Under the pieces are notes generated by a model. That model did not search any database and was not told the DNA's origin. It worked only from the letters and a program-made list of their open reading frames with translations. A program made the translations under genes and the position numbers. DNA of 64,000 nt from NCBI RefSeq assembly GCF_005885605.1, contig NZ_SZVP01000003.1:186001-250000 (forward strand). Reading direction: 5' to 3'. This DNA comes from Colwellia ponticola (lineage in GTDB: Bacteria > Pseudomonadota > Gammaproteobacteria > Enterobacterales > Alteromonadaceae). This document shows positions 46,774 through 57,800 of the stretch, piece by piece (the stretch's first letter is position 1; each line of letters starts with the position of its first letter).

Positions 46774-49143
46774 TTAGCAAGGATTACTATTGCAATACAC
46801 TGACAGCAAATCAATAATTTTATCTGCTGTCAGTGGTCTACTCAAATAATATCCTTGGGCAATATCGCACTGCAGTGACTTTAAATAGTCCAATTGCTCT
46901 TCAGACTCAATACCTTCAGCGGTCACATGAAAATCAAGCGAGTGAGCCAGTAATATTACCGCTTTAACAATTGAAGTATGGGTTTTATTTTTATTAATTT
47001 CGTCAACAAATGAGCGATCAATTTTAATTGCATTAATGGGATAATCTTTTATGTAGCTCAACGAAGCATAGCCTGTACCAAAATCATCAAGCGCTATAGC
47101 GATATCAGCATCCCTCATATTGTATAAGGTTTTTTTAAGATCTTTTGTGCCTTCAAGTAATACCCCTTCGGTAATTTCAATTTCTAATGCTTGCCCCGGT
47201 AAATCATACTGAGTCAATGCTTGTTGTATTAATTGAAAAAGCAGCGGGTCAGTAAACTGTACTGGCGATATATTAACCGCGACTTGTAAAGGCTTTTGCG
47301 TTAAATCACGCCATTGTTTAATCATTTTCAAAGCATTATCTAAAACAAACATCCCCACCTCATTAATCAGGCCTATTTGTTCTAATATTGGAATAAAATC
47401 ATCTGGACCTATTCCTATAAAATCTGCATTATCCCAGCGAATTAACGCTTCAAAGCCAACCACAGTATTAGACTTCATTTCATATTTAGGTTGGTAAACA
47501 ACGTGAAATTCGTTTCTTTGAAGGCTACCTTTTAGAGCGTCTTCCATTGAAGATTGTCTGTTCAGTGTATCCTTCATTGATTTTTCAAAAAATGAGAATG
47601 AATTTTTCCCCAGTTTTTTAGAGGCGTACATAGATAAATCAGCGCTGACGAGCAACTCTTCGACATTATCACCATCATCAGGATAAATACTAATACCGAT
47701 ACTGGCAGAAACGAATACGGTATGTTGCCCTATAGACAATGGTCGTTTTAATACCTCTAATATTTTATCGGCAATTGTTATTAATGACGCCTTAGAGGAG
47801 AAGTTATCAATTAAAATAAAAAATTCATCACCACCAAAACGACCGACGGTATCATTATCACGCATGACACTTTTTAACCTATTCGCTGTTGATATTAAAA
47901 TATGATCTCCGGCTTTATGTCCAAAAATATCATTGGCCTTTTTAAAATCATCAAGATCAATAAACATAATAGCCACCTTGGCCTGATTACGTTTAGCATG
48001 CTTAATAGCGGTAAAAAGTCTATCAAAAGACAATAACCTATTAGGTAGCTGAGTTAAAAAGTCATAATTTGCTTGATGTAATACCTTTGACTCTATCTGT
48101 TTTTGTTTTGTGACATCACGAATACTCGTGATGGCAACTTTATTATGATTTAATTCAGCTAAATTTAAACTAATTTCTACTTGAAATTCTTCACCTGATT
48201 TCTTTACCGCAAACAAGTCTCTCCCTTCGCCCATTTTTCTTGAGGAGGAATTTTCAAAAAAATGATTTACTTTGGCTTGATGATTAACAAACCTCTGTGG
48301 CATTAATTCACTGATATTCAAACCAATAAATTCATCTTTATCATAACCAAACATTTTTTCAGCGCTACTATTAACCTGGGTAATATTACTTTGATGATCG
48401 GTAATAATAATCGCATCTGGTGATGAGTCTAATAGTTGATTAGACCAGCTCAATGCAGCTAACACTCTATTTTTTTCTTTAATAGATTTTCTTTTAAACA
48501 GCCTAAAGAGCAATAGCTGCATTGATAATAAAAAGAGAAATAATAGGGTTGCTATTTTTTCAATATGACTAAAATTAGCCTTGGAAGCATCATTAAAAAC
48601 TTTAGCTTTATTATGAGTAAACTCTGTTATTACCGCTATCTGACGCTGTAATTTAATTACCTGTTCATTACTTTGTTGTTCAACATATTGTAACCTTGCC
48701 TCATTATTATGCTGCTGCAAGGTTAACGTAAAGCTCAGCTCAATGACTTCTAACCAGTTAATAAGTTGCTGCTCAACATTGCTAATAGAATCTCGGTCAC
48801 CTAAATAAAGTTTAGAAATAAGCCGAAACTCACTTAACACTTGACGTTCATACTGTTGTAATTTTGATCGAAGTATCTTTATTTTATCACTATCATCAAC
48901 ATACCTAAGATCATTAGTCATCTGCTGTATCATTTGAATATGAAGTTGGATGCTCAATGAAGCGGTTGATACTTTAAAAGGGGTTTGATACAAATGTTCA
49001 GTATCAATAACTATATTTTCAATATACTTCAATGATGTAGCTAATAATATTACCGCTAATAACACTGAGCTAGTATGGAGCCAAGAAATATTTCTTAACC
49101 TAATATTTTTTCTGGTGTTCTCTGTCATTGAAATATAATCCAT
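46774..49143 (-). CDS. Membrane PAS-GGDEF-EAL bifunctional cyclic-di-GMP protein
   Basis: About 789 residues. Two membrane helices flank a helical periplasmic sensor domain of about 150 residues. A PAS domain follows (about 235-345, with SSPDAIIITDHQSNITQVNS), then a GGDEF domain with the intact motif GGDEF (about 437-441) and an EAL domain with EALIRW and DDFGTGYAS. Both synthesis and hydrolysis of cyclic-di-GMP are possible. I use the ATG at 49141-49143; the frame could start at a TTG four codons earlier or an ATG five codons later. It follows the PAS chemoreceptor gene by 46 bp, so the two are probably co-transcribed. Confidence 0.88.
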   Translation of the reverse strand: MDYISMTENTRKNIRLRNISWLHTSSVLLAVILLATSLKYIENIVIDTEHLYQTPFKVSTASLSIQLHIQMIQQMTNDLRYVDDSDKIKILRSKLQQYERQVLSEFRLISKLYLGDRDSISNVEQQLINWLEVIELSFTLTLQQHNNEARLQYVEQQSNEQVIKLQRQIAVITEFTHNKAKVFNDASKANFSHIEKIATLLFLFLLSMQLLLFRLFKRKSIKEKNRVLAALSWSNQLLDSSPDAIIITDHQSNITQVNSSAEKMFGYDKDEFIGLNISELMPQRFVNHQAKVNHFFENSSSRKMGEGRDLFAVKKSGEEFQVEISLNLAELNHNKVAITSIRDVTKQKQIESKVLHQANYDFLTQLPNRLLSFDRLFTAIKHAKRNQAKVAIMFIDLDDFKKANDIFGHKAGDHILISTANRLKSVMRDNDTVGRFGGDEFFILIDNFSSKASLITIADKILEVLKRPLSIGQHTVFVSASIGISIYPDDGDNVEELLVSADLSMYASKKLGKNSFSFFEKSMKDTLNRQSSMEDALKGSLQRNEFHVVYQPKYEMKSNTVVGFEALIRWDNADFIGIGPDDFIPILEQIGLINEVGMFVLDNALKMIKQWRDLTQKPLQVAVNISPVQFTDPLLFQLIQQALTQYDLPGQALEIEITEGVLLEGTKDLKKTLYNMRDADIAIALDDFGTGYASLSYIKDYPINAIKIDRSFVDEINKNKTHTSIVKAVILLAHSLDFHVTAEGIESEEQLDYLKSLQCDIAQGYYLSRPLTADKIIDLLSVYCNSNPC

Positions 49144-49189
49144 TTTTAAAATCAATTGCTAATTGTTGACGTAATGCTTCAGGAAATCA

Positions 49190-50737
49190 TTAGCCGTTAA
49201 ATTGAGTAATTAAGTTTTGTTGATCAGCCAAACGCGTTAACAGTGTTTCACTTAAGCTCACCGCTTCCCTGCCATGATTTTCACTTTCTGCTGACATACC
49301 CGAGATAGAGCTAATGTTTTGATTTAACTGCTCAGCGACAACCGACTGCTCTTCTACCGCTATTGATATTTGAGTATTTATCTTTGCTAATGATGAAACC
49401 TCATCGGTCACTTGTCGCAGTGCCTGTCCTGTTTGCTCAGCCATTTCAACACAAGTGGCTGATAAAGCGATTCCTTTGGCCATCGAATCAATAGCAAAGT
49501 CAGACTCTGTTCTTAACTGAATAATAGACTTAGCAATTTCTTCTGTTGATTGCTGTGAGCGTAATGCCAACGCACGTACTTCTTCGGCAACCACAGCAAA
49601 GCCACGACCTTGCTCTCCAGCCCTTGCCGCTTCAATGGCTGCATTTAATGCTAGTAAGTTAGTTTGATCCGCAATACTACTAATTTCATTTAACACCGAT
49701 TCAATGGAGCGAGTCCCGTCAATTAAACGATTAATTGCCGTATCTACCTCAACAAGCTGTTCAGATAATTGATTAATTGACGAGGTTGTATTTAATACTG
49801 ACTTTTGCCCTTCATTACTGATATTGAGTCCATGCTGAGAGGCCTGTGCAGCTTGAGACACTACCTGTACGATTTCTTGTATTGTCGAAGACATTTGATG
49901 AATGGCTGTGGCAACTTGATGAGTTTCACCTTTTTGATTAGCCAAAATATTAGCAATATTGCTACCACGCTGTGCTGATTGAGTCGCTACTTTATTAATG
50001 GTGACAGAGTCATTGCTAACCCGGCCAACCACTGCTCTAATTTCAGCACTGCGCATTTTAAGCGCTAATAAAATATTTCCTACCTTGTCATTGTTGCCTG
50101 AATATAAATAGCTCATTAAAGGATTATTAAAAATGCTATTGGCTTCTTCGAGTACCGCTAAATATTGACGACGCCACCAATAAAACAATACGCTGCCCGC
50201 CACTGATAACATAGTGATGGGAAATAAAAGTACCATGTTGTTATCATCAGTTAATAAATTAACGACTGATAACAACGTTAAGATAAAAAGTATGCCTTGC
50301 ACCCATAATGTTTTATCAGATTTTTCTTTGGTTGCCGCTGAAGATTGCTCATTTTTAAGCTGAGGATATATCTGGTTTGCTCTGTCTTTGACCTCTTGGT
50401 CAAGCACAGTTCTAACCGATTGATATTCAAAAACGTTGCCAGACTGGTCTCGTATCGGCGTGACAAAAGCATTTACCCAATAATAATCACCATTTTTACA
50501 ATGATTCTTTACAGGGCCCATCCAAGAATCACCGTTTTTAATCGTTGACCATAGATCTTTAAAAGCCGCTTTGGGCATATCTGAATGACGAACTTTATTA
50601 TGTGGGTTGTTAACTAATTCTTCGAGTGAATAACCGGCAATATCGCAAAAGCGCGTGTTAGCATATTTTATATGACTGTTTAAATCCGTAGTTGAAAGTA
50701 GAATTTCAGACGGTGAGAATAACTGCTCTTTGCTCAT
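49190..50737 (-). CDS. PAS-domain methyl-accepting chemotaxis protein (Aer-like)
   Basis: A 515-residue receptor. The N-terminal PAS domain (about 10-115) has [16 protein letters not shown] and [14 protein letters not shown], as in Aer-type energy sensors. Two hydrophobic stretches (about 145-190) with almost no periplasmic loop follow. The signalling domain has the hairpin tip [20 protein letters not shown] followed by [15 protein letters not shown]. No clear periplasmic ligand domain or full HAMP is seen. It would signal to CheA from the cytoplasm, perhaps on redox state if the PAS binds a flavin; I cannot confirm that. AAGGGAA precedes the ATG. Confidence 0.9.
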   Translation of the reverse strand: MSKEQLFSPSEILLSTTDLNSHIKYANTRFCDIAGYSLEELVNNPHNKVRHSDMPKAAFKDLWSTIKNGDSWMGPVKNHCKNGDYYWVNAFVTPIRDQSGNVFEYQSVRTVLDQEVKDRANQIYPQLKNEQSSAATKEKSDKTLWVQGILFILTLLSVVNLLTDDNNMVLLFPITMLSVAGSVLFYWWRRQYLAVLEEANSIFNNPLMSYLYSGNNDKVGNILLALKMRSAEIRAVVGRVSNDSVTINKVATQSAQRGSNIANILANQKGETHQVATAIHQMSSTIQEIVQVVSQAAQASQHGLNISNEGQKSVLNTTSSINQLSEQLVEVDTAINRLIDGTRSIESVLNEISSIADQTNLLALNAAIEAARAGEQGRGFAVVAEEVRALALRSQQSTEEIAKSIIQLRTESDFAIDSMAKGIALSATCVEMAEQTGQALRQVTDEVSSLAKINTQISIAVEEQSVVAEQLNQNISSISGMSAESENHGREAVSLSETLLTRLADQQNLITQFNG

Positions 50738-51192
50738 AGGTTCCCTTATATATTATTAATAAAACCTACCTAAACCAAAGAATAACTTTCCTATTGTTTT
50801 ATCTAAGGATAAATAAGTATTTGTTGTTATGGTTAAAATAAAGGTTAAAGTGACATAGAAAAATAGTTGTCACAGGATAATAACAGCGGATTAAAGAATA
50901 AAACCATAGTAAAAGTATGGTTTTATTCTGCTTTGCGTTTTATGTACATTAAATTATGATTAGATAATGTTTAAATTACTGTTCTTATTGACAATTGACG
51001 ACAAGTTATTAAAAGATTAAGTTAACTACACCCAATAAAAAGTAAGGTTGAAGCTCGCTTTACGATAAGTAATGGTCTTATTGGACGAGAAAAGAATTTA
51101 ATTATCTCAATGAATAAGAAATTATGCGCAAAGCGTATATTAATAATAATTACGCCGCATAAGTAATAATTTAGGAGGTTTGAAAATAAGCT
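50738..51192. other. Divergent intergenic region between the chemoreceptor and AraC genes
   Basis: No convincing gene in 455 bp. It holds the promoter regions of both neighbours and a strong orphan hairpin at 50895-50929, annotated separately. A short minus-strand frame overlapping the AraC start is not supported by any start signal or family match. Confidence 0.5.
50895..50929. terminator. Orphan 14-bp hairpin in the divergent intergenic region
   Basis: AGAATAAAACCATA (50895-50908) and TATGGTTTTATTCT (50916-50929) pair perfectly over a 7-base loop. The shape is terminator-like, yet no gene ends here on either strand. It could end a small RNA or a leader. Confidence 0.5.
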
Positions 51193-52173
51193 ATGAATAA
51201 AGTCACTTATCAAAGCGTTGAAGATCACCTCAATGGATTAAAAGAGTTTGCTATACATGCCTTTCAACTACACCCAGGCAAGTTTTTATGTCACCAAAGA
51301 GAGATTAAATTACCCAAACTTGTCATTGGTGATCGGTTTGTTAGCACAGCGCTGCTCTATGATAGCAACTTACAACAAGACTACTTTTATATACTTATCC
51401 CTAGACAATATAAGGGAATATATGTAAATGGTAAGAAAACGCCTATAAACCAGTCAATCATCTTTATTAAAAATCAAGAGATGTTAGTTCGAGTACCCGA
51501 TGAATTTTATGCTTTTTATATCATTATCACTACAGAAGAATTAACCAACTACTTTGGCAAAGACAACATAGCGCAATTAAAAAAGGTTATTTGGCAACAG
51601 AACTTTATCCAGAGCGCTTTTCATCAACCTGAATATAATCAAATACACTTGTGTTCATTAATAGAAAACCTACTAAACAAAAACAATAACTTAAGTTACC
51701 AAGGCGTACTTAATATCCAAGAGGCTATAATAGAATCACTTTATCGATTATTAATCATTGGTACCCCACTAAAAAACACTAAGGTGATTAATACACCATC
51801 AAAGCTTGTTATCGTAAACCGTGCCCTAAAACATATACATGAAAATAATGATTTCACCATGACAACACCAGAATTAGCTAAAGCAAGTTATTGTTGTGTT
51901 CGTAATTTAGAATATGCTTTTAAGTCAATACTAAACATCTCCCCCAAACAATATTTGATTAAAAGGCGATTACAGCTAGTTAATCAAGCTTTAACAGCGC
52001 AAAGTAGTACATCTATTACCGACATTATGCATACCTTTGGTATTATCAACCAAGGACGATTCGCTCAAGATTATTTCAAGTTTTATAGTGAATATCCCAA
52101 TGAAACTCGTCGAAATAGCGTTAAAGGCAAAGCTCATAACGTAAAAGAAGTCAGTGTCGAATCAACTTATTAG
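51193..52173 (+). CDS. AraC-family transcriptional regulator
   Basis: A 326-residue protein. The C-terminal about 105 residues form an AraC double helix-turn-helix: FTMTTPELAKASYCCVRNLE, then SPKQYLIKRRLQLVNQAL, then a second helix pair (SITDIMHTFGIINQGRFAQDY) and a YSEYPNETRR tail. The N-terminal about 200 residues are a beta-rich ligand or dimerisation domain that I cannot assign. A strong GGAGG lies 14 bases before the ATG, an unusually long spacing; an in-frame TAA immediately upstream rules out a longer start. It stands alone, so its targets are unclear. Confidence 0.85.
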   Translation: MNKVTYQSVEDHLNGLKEFAIHAFQLHPGKFLCHQREIKLPKLVIGDRFVSTALLYDSNLQQDYFYILIPRQYKGIYVNGKKTPINQSIIFIKNQEMLVRVPDEFYAFYIIITTEELTNYFGKDNIAQLKKVIWQQNFIQSAFHQPEYNQIHLCSLIENLLNKNNNLSYQGVLNIQEAIIESLYRLLIIGTPLKNTKVINTPSKLVIVNRALKHIHENNDFTMTTPELAKASYCCVRNLEYAFKSILNISPKQYLIKRRLQLVNQALTAQSSTSITDIMHTFGIINQGRFAQDYFKFYSEYPNETRRNSVKGKAHNVKEVSVESTY

Positions 52174-52313
52174 TTGTTTTAATCAGTGTTAAAAATAATG
52201 TGACACAAAAGAGAATAAGTAGGTCAGTGTGTACTTACAACTTACGGGATTTAGCTATAGTGTAGCTAGGTACTATTAAATTGATAAAGCTTTTATGATA
52301 ATTAATTTTATAG

Positions 52314-52892
52314 TTACAACCTGCTATGAAAGTAATGCTTTAGTATTTCATAGGCTGTTCGAATATCGATAAAGGCATCTGCACAACCGCCTCTATCAGG
52401 ATGATTAACAAAAATTTTCTTTTGATAAGCCTGACGTACTTCAAACCACTCAACATTATAAGCAAGCCCTAACGTCTTTAACGCTTCTTCAACTTTCGCT
52501 AGCGCACTGTAACCTTGCCAAAAACGACTAAAGAGCGCGTCAATCTCCTCAGTAGTAATATCACTCAAATTAGACCAATCCAAATAGTAATTAGCCAAGT
52601 CATTATCGCGCATGCTCAACGCAGTTTTAGCCTTAACAGCACCGCTATGTAGACTAATTGCTAATGCTGAAATACTGAGAGTATAGCCCTGTTCTTGCAT
52701 ATCACGCTGAATTTGATAAAGCGCGTTCATTACAAAAAAATTCTTTTGGAAAATAACTAGCTGAGGTTCGATATTGTTAGGAATAAGGGCAAGTAAATCG
52801 TGCTGACAAAGGTTAACCAAATCAATAAGCGAACATGAAGTGTTTTGCTCTCTTAAATATCTCAATATCGCAATAATTAAAGGATTGGTCAC
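52314..52892 (-). CDS. DNA-J related protein with C-terminal J domain
   Basis: A 192-residue protein. The N-terminal about 110 residues match the DNAJ-related family (LRYLREQNTSCSLIDLVNLC-type start and FFVMNALYQIQRDM). The C-terminal J domain has the essential HPD motif at residues 164-166 within FVNHPDRGG. It should act as a DnaK co-chaperone; clients are unknown. GTG at 52890-52892 is the start used, with weak initiation signals. The gene is monocistronic and converges with the AraC gene. Confidence 0.85.
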   Translation of the reverse strand: MTNPLIIAILRYLREQNTSCSLIDLVNLCQHDLLALIPNNIEPQLVIFQKNFFVMNALYQIQRDMQEQGYTLSISALAISLHSGAVKAKTALSMRDNDLANYYLDWSNLSDITTEEIDALFSRFWQGYSALAKVEEALKTLGLAYNVEWFEVRQAYQKKIFVNHPDRGGCADAFIDIRTAYEILKHYFHSRL

Positions 52893-53016
52893 TTAGCTGC
52901 AACTCGTTTTGTAAGGTAGGACTGGCGAGTATAATGGTAAAAATAGCATCATGTTAGGACTCTTAATAAATACGGCCATGATAAATAGGTTCCTAATAAA
53001 ACCTAATAAACAAAGC

Positions 53017-53538
53017 TTAACATGAAGCCATCGGCTGAATAAAATCTTCAAAAAACCAGGCGGCGAACTCGTGCCTTCCTCCTACATTAGCTTTACTGTA
53101 AATAACGGATGCCTGTTGTCTCACTGTTTTTTCTTTAGTGTCCCTTACACTACTTATTTCTTTAAAACTAAGCCCTTTTAATAGAAACATTGCCACAGCT
53201 TGCTCGCTTGGTGTCAGTGACCAACGTTCAAACTGAGTATGAATAACGGCACTATATTCATGGCGAGCATTTTTCATTTCTTCTGTAATATTATTTAATT
53301 TATCATCTGAAACCATTAACTCTTTTTTCAAATTAACAATATCTAATGTACGCGCTTTCATCTCTTCAATCAAAAATATGACACCAAAAGCTGATACAAG
53401 CACAATGATACTTTCAGAGATTATATGCCAGCGAGGAGCTCCCAACGTTATATCAGTGAGTACATCAAAAAAATTCAACACCATTATAATTAACAAAATG
53501 ATAGTAATAACACTATTTTTCACAAAAAACCTCATCAT
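53017..53538 (-). CDS. Membrane-tethered LuxR-type regulator
   Basis: A 173-residue protein. Two membrane helices (about 8-26 and 40-58) are followed by a coiled coil (about 62-100) and a C-terminal LuxR/GerE helix-turn-helix (about 110-160). The latter reads LTPSEQAVAMFLLKGLSFKEIS and EKTVRQQASVIYSKANVGGR. No receiver or autoinducer-binding domain is present, so the signal may be sensed in or near the membrane. It is divergent from the CusBA-like pump genes with a 173-bp shared region, which suggests it controls them (inference). Two tandem ATGs begin the frame. Confidence 0.8.
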   Translation of the reverse strand: MMRFFVKNSVITIILLIIMVLNFFDVLTDITLGAPRWHIISESIIVLVSAFGVIFLIEEMKARTLDIVNLKKELMVSDDKLNNITEEMKNARHEYSAVIHTQFERWSLTPSEQAVAMFLLKGLSFKEISSVRDTKEKTVRQQASVIYSKANVGGRHEFAAWFFEDFIQPMASC

Positions 53539-53685
53539 CTAATAATAAAAAATAAAGTCTTAATTAATAAAGACTTAAAAAATCAATGGACATATGTACT
53601 ATACGATAAAAAAAACAAAAGTATAGCTAAGAACCAGCTTATGCCTAATGATTCAACGCAAAAAAAAGTCATACTGATATTCATC

Positions 53686-53717
53686 AAACTTACTAATGAT
53701 TAAACTTACTAATGAAT
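53686..53717. repeat. 16-bp tandem duplication at the adaptor gene start
   Basis: AAACTTACTAATGATT (53686-53701) is followed by AAACTTACTAATGAAT (53702-53717). The upstream annotated ATG (53712) falls inside the second unit, so its use as a true start is doubtful. Confidence 0.7.
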
Positions 53718-54839
53718 TACTTATTACCGTATGACATTACTCACATGGTGTTCTATTTTATGACAAACATAGCAAGTCATTTTAACCGTCAATTTATACT
53801 CTTTTCGCTATCAATTATTGCGCTACTTCAAACATCGATGGCATTTTCTTTTGCTCCAATAGACAACATAGCACTATCAACACTAGGGGGGTTTGATGCT
53901 AAGTTTTCAACGATAGAAAAAGTTAATTCTATTGAAGGCCAACAGGCGATCGGTGAAGTTAACATTAAGTCAGGTGAAAATTATTCTATAAACTTACCCT
54001 TTAATGTACAACGTATCCATTACCATGTAAAAAATGGTAGCTTAATAAAAAAAGGCGCGACTGTCGCTTCGGTAGAGGGCTATGAAGTCGCACATTTTTT
54101 TGAAGAGTATACCTTAGCTAAAAAACTATTAGCGGTATCAGAAAATAATTTTCAAGCGAATAAAAAATACGCTGAAAATAACATCATCAAAAACGCTGAA
54201 TGGGTAGCCATCACCAAAACCTATTTTGAAGCCAAGTTAAACTTTGAGCACCTTCATCATCAAATGACTTTTTTACATCAAGATGAAAATGGTCAGGTTA
54301 CCCTAATCAGCCCTAAAGCTGGCATAGTAAAAACCAGCATGTATTCAAGTAACAGACTCCTAGGGATGCCTGCCTTTGACCTAATAGATCCCAGCGCTAT
54401 TCAAGTAAAAATATCATTACCAACTCTTAATATTTCGTCATTATCTCACTTACAAGTAAGCGCTAATTGCCAGTTAACCATTAACAGTGTGGAAGATATT
54501 GTTAGCAAATATCACCAAACATTATGGGCATCCCCTAGTAAAGGTAGTGAATGTAAGTTAACCCTTGGTGAAATTATTACCGTGACTCCTATACAAAAAT
54601 TTAACGGTTACAGCGTCAATAAATCGGCTATCTTTGAATTTGAAAATAACAACTACCTCGCCATTAAATCAGACAAAGACTTAGCCATCATCAACGTCAA
54701 CTTATTAGGCGAAAAATACGACCATTATTATTTTACTAGCACGCATCCCCTTAAAGATAAAAGTCTTGAAGGTGAAAAAGCGCTGACCAGCTCAGTGAGT
54801 ATATTGCAGGGGCACTTGCTGAATTTAGGAGCAGAGTAA
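53712..54839 (+). CDS. RND periplasmic adaptor (CusB/HlyD-like)
   Basis: A 375-residue membrane-fusion protein with a signal peptide (about 27-45 in this numbering, ending near MAFS). It has a short barrel-sandwich domain, IHYHVKNGSLIKKGATVASV, and a helical hairpin around residues 135-195. The family bridges an RND pump to an outer-membrane channel. The start is uncertain: 53712 lies in a tandem repeat, and the ATG at 53760 (MTNIAS) gives a normal signal peptide with GGTG about nine bases upstream. It overlaps the pump gene by one base (TAATG). No outer-membrane factor gene is adjacent. Confidence 0.82.
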   Translation: MNYLLPYDITHMVFYFMTNIASHFNRQFILFSLSIIALLQTSMAFSFAPIDNIALSTLGGFDAKFSTIEKVNSIEGQQAIGEVNIKSGENYSINLPFNVQRIHYHVKNGSLIKKGATVASVEGYEVAHFFEEYTLAKKLLAVSENNFQANKKYAENNIIKNAEWVAITKTYFEAKLNFEHLHHQMTFLHQDENGQVTLISPKAGIVKTSMYSSNRLLGMPAFDLIDPSAIQVKISLPTLNISSLSHLQVSANCQLTINSVEDIVSKYHQTLWASPSKGSECKLTLGEIITVTPIQKFNGYSVNKSAIFEFENNNYLAIKSDKDLAIINVNLLGEKYDHYYFTSTHPLKDKSLEGEKALTSSVSILQGHLLNLGAE

Positions 54840-57800
54840 TGCTAAATTTATTAATAAAGTTCTCGCTTACTCAGCGCTTATTCGTTTGTGTTTTTGTTGC
54901 CATAGCGATGATTACTGGTGGCAAAGCATGGCTCAATATACCTATTGATGCTTTCCCTGAAATATCACCTACGCAAGTTAAAATAGTCCTCAAACTACCG
55001 GGTATGAACGCCGTTGAAATTGAATCACAAGTAACTAGGATAATAGAAACTGAGTTACTTGGCATACCCGCACAAGAAATGCTGCGTTCAACGACAAAAT
55101 ATTCAATCACAGATATCACCATTGATTTTAAAAATGGCACCGACATTTACTGGGCAAGACAACAAGTCAATGAGCGATTGATGAATATAATGCCGTCTCT
55201 GCCAAGTAATATCAGTGGCGGCATGGCGCCAATGAGTACGCCACTAAGCGAAGTGTTTATGTTCACGGTTGATAACCCAACGTTATCACTGACAGAAAAA
55301 CGCACCTTACTTGATTGGCATATTCGACCATTACTAAGAACCGTGCCCGGCGTTGCTGATGTTAATAGCTTAGGTGGCTTTGTTAAAACCTATCAAATAG
55401 TGCCTAATATTTTATTTATGCAGCAATATAATATTTCATTTAATGATATTGAAACGTCCATTGCTTTGTTAAATCAAAATGGTGGTATTGGGCGTCTAAT
55501 AAAAGGCAATGATGCGTTAATACTCAGAACTGAAGGTAAGTTTTCAGATATAAATGACATAAAATCAATGGTGATAAAAACAGCCAATAACAAGGTTATT
55601 CGCCTTAGCGATATTGCCACCATTTCCGAAGGTGCATTAACGCGTTATGGCGCGGTCACTAAAAATGGTAATGAAGCCACTCAAGGCTTAATTATTGCCT
55701 TAAAGAACAGTAATACCGCACAAGTCATCACCCAGGTAAAAAGTAAACTCAATGACATAGAGGCCTCGCTACCTAAAGGTACTAAAATTAATGTTTTTTA
55801 TGACCGATCTACCCTAATAGATACGGCAATAAACACAATAACCAACGCATTAGCGCAAGCGGTAATATTGGTCATAATACTGCTGGCTATATTTTTAGGT
55901 GACATTCGATCCTCACTGGTTGTCTCTCTTTCACTGCCCATGGCAGCGTTAGTGACTTTTATTTTAATGAAACAATTTGAGCTATCAGCAAATTTAATGA
56001 GCTTGGGTGGCTTAGTTATCGCCATTGGTATGTTAGTAGACTCTTCCGTGGTTATTGTGGAAAATATCGTCAATCGATTATCTAATAATCAGCACTTACC
56101 TAGGTTGCATGTTATTTTTCGTGCCTGTAAAGAAGTAGCGACGCCGGTATTTTCAGGCACCATTATCATTATTATTGTTTTTTCTCCTTTACTCATGCTA
56201 TCAGGTTTAGAGGGGAAGCTATTTAAACCGGTAGCGCTTACCATTGTTTTTGCCATGATCAGCGCGCTACTGTTATCTCTAACTATTATCCCGGTATTGG
56301 CCTCTTTATTATTAAAAGACGGCCCAGTAACCCAGCCTAAACTAGTGACTGCCCTGCAACATTTTTATGTAAAGACACTCGCAAATGTTATTAATAAACC
56401 GCTCATTATCACCCTATTGTCGTTAAGTATATTTATTGTTAGCATTTTTCTTTTTCAAGGATTAGGAAAAAGCTTTATGCCAACATTAGATGAGGGAGAC
56501 ATCATTGTACAACTGGAAAAATCCCCCAGTATTTCATTAGCTGCCTCGGTCGATATCGATAAACAGATTGAAAAAGCACTGTTAGCAAACATCCCTGAAA
56601 TAGTACAAATTGTTGCCCGTACGGGTTCAGACGAGCTGGGCTTAGATCCTATGGGGCTAAATGAAACCGATATCTTTATGGAGCTCGCACCTAAAGCGCA
56701 GTGGCGGTTTGCGACAAAAGCACAGCTAATTGAAAATATACGAGCAACGCTTAAAAGTTATCCCGGTATGACAGTAGGATTTACCCAGCCAATTCAAATG
56801 CGCGTTTCAGAAATGTTAACCGGCGGTACCGGCGACATTTCAATAAAGGTATTTGGTAACGATATGCATACGCTCGCTGCGATAGCAGAAAAAATAGCGG
56901 GCTTATCACAAGCAATTTCTGGCGCGTCAGATGTAAAAATGGCCTTAATTGAAGGGGGTAAATATGTAAACATCAAACTTATTCCTGAAGTGGCTAGTCA
57001 ATTTAACTTATCAACACAAGCGTTAAGTGATTATTTAAAATCTCAGCTTGAGGGGCTACAAATATCGTCACTCCTTGAAGGTAATCGTATTGTGCCTATC
57101 GTTTTTAATGGCAGCAAAGACACCGTCACTCATCAAGGGCAACTCTCCTCTATTGAAGCACTTAAACAACAATTGATACTTATGCCTAATAATATTTTAG
57201 TGCCTTTAGCACAAATAGCGCAGATTAGTTTTAAGACGGGTCCGTTACTTATTGAACGAGAGAAAGGCAATAGATTTGCCTCGGTCAGTGTCAATATTAC
57301 TAACCGAGACGTAGTAAGTTACGTTAATGAATTAGAAAGCAAAATTTATAATACAATTGAGCTGCCTACCGGCTACAGTTTATCTTTTGGTGGTGAATTT
57401 GAAAGCCAACAACGGGCAACAAACAACTTATTACTGTTGATCCCTGTAGCTTTAATCTTAATTTTTATTATTTTATTTACCACGTTTAATTCTGTCGCTA
57501 AATCGACCTTGATTATTGCCAACATCCCTTTCGCGTTAATGGGCGGCATCATTTCTTTATATATCAGTCAAGAATACTTATCTGTGCCTGCATCCGTTGG
57601 TTTTATCGCGCTGCTTGGCATAGCAGTATTAAATGGCATTGTGATGGTGAGCTATTTTGAACAAACCAAATTCTTAGCGAACCAGTTAACAACAAGGATC
57701 ATTGAAGGCGCTAGTCGTCGGCTTAGACCCGTGTTAATGACGGCGACCACTGCTATGTTTGGCTTAATGCCACTTGTTTTTGCCACAGGTCCAGGGGCTG

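Noticed and set aside
51022-51228. A 68-residue minus-strand frame across the AraC start
   Set aside because: It overlaps the AraC gene start, has no family match and no ribosome-binding signal.
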